From the NCBI GenBank assembly GCA_016937135.1, contig JAFGWO010000236.1, positions 1 through 8,373 on the forward strand: a DNA stretch of 8,373 nt, given 5' to 3'. This document shows positions 6,677 through 8,373 of this stretch, one piece after another; the stretch's first letter is position 1; each line of letters opens with the position of its first letter. The stretch comes from Pseudomonadota bacterium (GTDB lineage: Bacteria; BMS3Abin14). A model generated the notes under the pieces. The model was not told the DNA's origin. It saw only the letters and a program-made list of their open reading frames with translations, and made no database searches. Position numbers and translations under genes: made by a program.

Positions 6677-7323
6677 AAAAAACGTTTTTTGTTCTTTTCG
6701 GGGCTTTTTTGCTCTTTTTCCCCACTCCCGGCCCGGCTCAGCCAGACGAGGCTGTGCGCGCTCTGGAAATGGTGAAAAAGGCCTACAGATCCCTCGGAAG
6801 CCTGGAGGCCCGCTTCATCCAGACGGACGAGCGCCCGGAAATGGGAGTGACCGTCCAGGAGGAGGGGGTCCTGTTTTTTACCCCGCCGGACCGGATGAAA
6901 TGGGAATACGAGGGGAAACGGCCTCATACCGTAGGCCTTAACGGGTCGAAAGTCTGGATCTACACCCCCTCCCGCGAACAGGCGGTGGTGCGGGATATCA
7001 CCTCCGAAGAGATGCGACGCGGAGCAGCCACTTTTCTGGGGGGCCTCGAGGAAATCGAGGAGGATTTCACGATCCAGTCACGCCCCACCTCGTCCGGTGA
7101 GCCCATACCTCTGGAGATGTTTCCCGTTGGGGAAGATTTTCCCTACGACCGTCTCTCCATACTCGTCCACCCGGAAAGCGGGCTTATCGAGAAGATCTCG
7201 ATCTTCCACAAACTGGGCAATATCACGACCATCGCCTTCCGGGATATCAGGACCGGCCTTTCCCTCCCTGCCGATTTTTTTGAAATGGATTTTCCCGGGG
7301 GCACGGAGATCATAGAGCCGTGA
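6673..7323 (+). CDS. lolA: Outer-membrane lipoprotein carrier protein LolA
   Basis: The product has 216 residues, close to the family's usual 200-220. A signal peptide is clear (MKKTFFVLFGAFLLFFPTPGPA, probable cleavage after residue 22). LolA is the soluble periplasmic chaperone that takes lipoproteins from the LolCDE exporter and hands them to the outer membrane. Family features are SLGSLEARFIQT (40-51), the PPDRMKWEYEG strand (71-81), LNGSKVWIYTPSREQAVV (89-106), FLGGLEEIEEDF (121-132) and the late VHPESGLIEKISIF segment (165-178). The start overlaps the ftsK stop by ATGA, and AGGAG at 6656-6660 lies inside ftsK, 12 nt upstream. ftsK-lolA is a widely conserved neighbour pair in Proteobacteria. 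The stop at 7321-7323 is followed by a heptad array and a likely terminator. Confidence 0.9.
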   Translation: MKKTFFVLFGAFLLFFPTPGPAQPDEAVRALEMVKKAYRSLGSLEARFIQTDERPEMGVTVQEEGVLFFTPPDRMKWEYEGKRPHTVGLNGSKVWIYTPSREQAVVRDITSEEMRRGAATFLGGLEEIEEDFTIQSRPTSSGEPIPLEMFPVGEDFPYDRLSILVHPESGLIEKISIFHKLGNITTIAFRDIRTGLSLPADFFEMDFPGGTEIIEP

Positions 7324-7332
7324 AAAGAGGCC

Positions 7333-7434
7333 GAAGAAGGAAGAAGGAAGAAGGAGGAAGGAAGAATAAGATCGACCTTGCCGCTTCCCCTGGGCGGCTT
7401 TTCTTCATCCTTCATCCTCCATCCTCCATCCTCC
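7333..7434. repeat. Inverted pair of 7-nt tandem repeat arrays (locus 3)
   Basis: The purine arm (7333-7367) is GAAGAAG three times, then GAGGAAG and GAAGAAT. The pyrimidine arm (7404-7434) is TTCATCC twice, TCCATCC twice and TCC. The two arms are imperfectly complementary and separated by 36 nt holding a small GC hairpin. The array fills nearly all of the lolA-rimO gap and ends 7 nt before the rimO start codon. Confidence 0.85.
7380..7403 (+). terminator. Possible intrinsic terminator after lolA
   Basis: GCCGC (7380-7384) and GCGGC (7394-7398) form a 5-bp GC stem with a 9-nt loop, directly followed by TTTTC and then TTC. This fits a short Rho-independent terminator 57 nt after the lolA stop. 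The stem is short, and the hairpin lies in the loop of the larger repeat pair, so termination strength is uncertain. Confidence 0.5.
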
Positions 7435-7441
7435 TGTTTCG

Positions 7442-8373
7442 ATGAAGATCTTCATCGTCTCCCTCGGCTGCAGCAAGAATCTGGTGGACACGGAGGTGAT
7501 GCTGGGCTGCCTGGCCCGCCGCGGGTGCATGGTTGTCGAGGATCCCGAAAAGGCCGACTGCTTCCTTGTCAACACCTGCGCTTTTCTCCTTAGCGCGGTC
7601 GAAGAGTCTCTGGACCGGATCATCGAACTGGCCCGGATGAAGGGAAAAAGAAAACGCCTCGTCGTCGCCGGATGCCTTGTGAGCCGTTACGGGGATGAAA
7701 TTCTAAAGGAGATCCCGGAGGTTGACGCCCTCGTCTCCCCCGCTGATCTTCCGGCTGTCATCGCGGCGGTTTACGGCGGGCGGGAAGGAAACGTGCAGTC
7801 CAGCCCCGGGCCCTTGACCCTGCCCTCTGAACTCTCAACTCTGCCCTCTGAACTCTCAACTCTGCCCTCTGAACTCTCAACTCTGAACTCTGAACTCTTT
7901 ACCCTCGACTCTGGACTCTCCCCTCTGGACTCTGGACTTTCTTTTCCCTTCCCTCCCCGTTATCTTTCCGGGCCTCCCCACAGGGCGTATCTCAAGATCG
8001 GCGAAGGATGTTCCAACCGATGCGCTTTTTGCCTGATTCCCGACTTAAGAGGTGAATTCGCCAGCAGAAGCCGACAATCCCTCATGGCGGAAATGGATCA
8101 CCTTGCGCGCAGCGGGATTCGGGAGGTGACGCTCGTGGCGCAGGATTCGGGAAGCTACGGAATGGACGGGGGAGAGGGAAGCCTGCCGGCTCTTTTAGAA
8201 TCCCTTCTTTCGGTCAGGGAGGATCATTTCTGGCTCCGGACCCTGTACGTCCATCCCAGGAGGGTGACGGATGAACTTTTGACCGTCATGGGATCCGACA
8301 GCCGCATCTGCCGTTACCTCGACATTCCCTTCCAGCACGTTTCCCCCGGGGTCCTTGGAAGGATGGGCAGATC
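7442..8373 (+). CDS. rimO: Ribosomal protein S12 methylthiotransferase RimO (partial, with repeat insertion)
   Basis: The frame is open from ATG 7442 to the window edge (310 codons); the end of the radical-SAM domain and the TRAM domain are missing. RimO is a radical-SAM enzyme that adds a methylthio group to an Asp of ribosomal protein S12. The N-terminal domain has its three cluster cysteines in LGCSKNLVDTE (C10), NTCAFL (C46) and AGCLVSRYG (C78). The radical-SAM cluster motif is EGCSNRCAFCLIPDLRG (C190, C194, C197), followed by LVAQDSGSYG and YLDIPFQHV. These RimO-type motifs favour RimO over MiaB. The distance C78 to C190 is 112 residues, against about 68-69 in RimO proteins I recall from E. 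coli and Thermotoga. The excess matches a Ser/Leu/Pro-rich repeat at residues about 124-168. No Shine-Dalgarno is visible before the ATG. Confidence 0.93.
   Translation, partial: MKIFIVSLGCSKNLVDTEVMLGCLARRGCMVVEDPEKADCFLVNTCAFLLSAVEESLDRIIELARMKGKRKRLVVAGCLVSRYGDEILKEIPEVDALVSPADLPAVIAAVYGGREGNVQSSPGPLTLPSELSTLPSELSTLPSELSTLNSELFTLDSGLSPLDSGLSFPFPPRYLSGPPHRAYLKIGEGCSNRCAFCLIPDLRGEFASRSRQSLMAEMDHLARSGIREVTLVAQDSGSYGMDGGEGSLPALLESLLSVREDHFWLRTLYVHPRRVTDELLTVMGSDSRICRYLDIPFQHVSPGVLGRMGR
7812..7944 (+). repeat. In-frame 7-nt tandem repeat array inside rimO (locus 4)
   Basis: Nineteen consecutive heptads run from 7812 to 7944. They centre on TCTGAAC (five exact copies), with variants TCTCAAC, TCTGCCC, TCTGGAC, CCTTGAC, CCTGCCC, CCTCGAC, TCTTTAC, TCTCCCC and TTTCTTT. 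Three consecutive 21-nt blocks (7819-7839, 7840-7860, 7861-7881) of TCTGCCC, TCTGAAC, TCTCAAC differ at only one base. The array encodes LPSELST three times, then LNSELFT, LDSGLSP and LDSGLSF. The same unit occurs in the right arm of locus 1 (621-634). There is no clear complementary arm nearby, unlike the other three loci. Confidence 0.93.

Noticed and set aside
7812..7944. CRISPR array or variable-number repeat with spacers
   Set aside because: The units are 7 nt and abut without spacers, and there are no cas genes. It is a simple degenerate tandem array.
7442..8373. rimO as a pseudogene broken by the repeat
   Set aside because: The frame is continuous through the array, all six cluster cysteines are present, and in-frame stops are specifically missing. 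The 3' end is outside the window, so intactness there is unknown.

Overview
The window reads as a stretch of GC-rich chromosome from a Gram-negative bacterium. The best guess is a member of the former Deltaproteobacteria (Desulfobacterota). The reasons are a LolA outer-membrane lipoprotein carrier, a lipoprotein with a lipobox, an ftsK-lolA pair overlapping by ATGA, and an RNase J-type nuclease in the same run. No genus can be named from this sequence alone. Every gene is housekeeping: cell envelope, RNA metabolism, chromosome segregation and ribosome modification. I see no phage, CRISPR, toxin, defence or transposase gene.

Layout. The minus strand carries the start of a TPR-type lipoprotein (1-446, cut by the window edge), divergent from everything else. 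On the plus strand follow rsmA (684-1505, 16S rRNA dimethyltransferase), an RNase J family gene (1636-3279), uppP (3354-4127, undecaprenyl-diphosphatase), ftsK (4484-6676), lolA (6673-7323) and the first two thirds of rimO (7442 to the edge). Only ftsK and lolA are clearly translationally coupled. The other junctions are filled with repeats.

The unusual content is in the repeats. Two kinds alternate through the window. (1) Degenerate tandem arrays with a 7- or 8-nt period lie at 497-655, 1480-1604, 7333-7434 and 7812-7944. The first three are inverted pairs, with a G-leading arm followed by its complementary arm, so each could fold into a long imperfect hairpin. The fourth is a single arm lying inside the rimO reading frame. 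(2) REP/MITE-like hairpin elements sharing a left end like TAGGGTCGCRAAAAGTCC lie at 3283-3332, 4140-4307 and 4307-4417. The last two carry a 111-bp direct repeat with only two differences.

The most notable observation is the rimO insertion. About 19 heptads of the TCTGAAC type, 133 nt, sit between the N-terminal domain and the radical-SAM domain. Because 3 x 7 = 21, they encode a 7-residue peptide repeat (LPSELST). A pure TCTGAAC array would hit a TGA stop every 21 nt. In this array every unit in the stop phase has lost the TGA, while TGA survives five times in the harmless phases. This looks like an intergenic repeat that entered a conserved gene and was retained as coding sequence. The neighbouring arrays also supply the stop codon and C-terminal tail of rsmA, and they occupy the place where the rimO ribosome-binding site would normally be.
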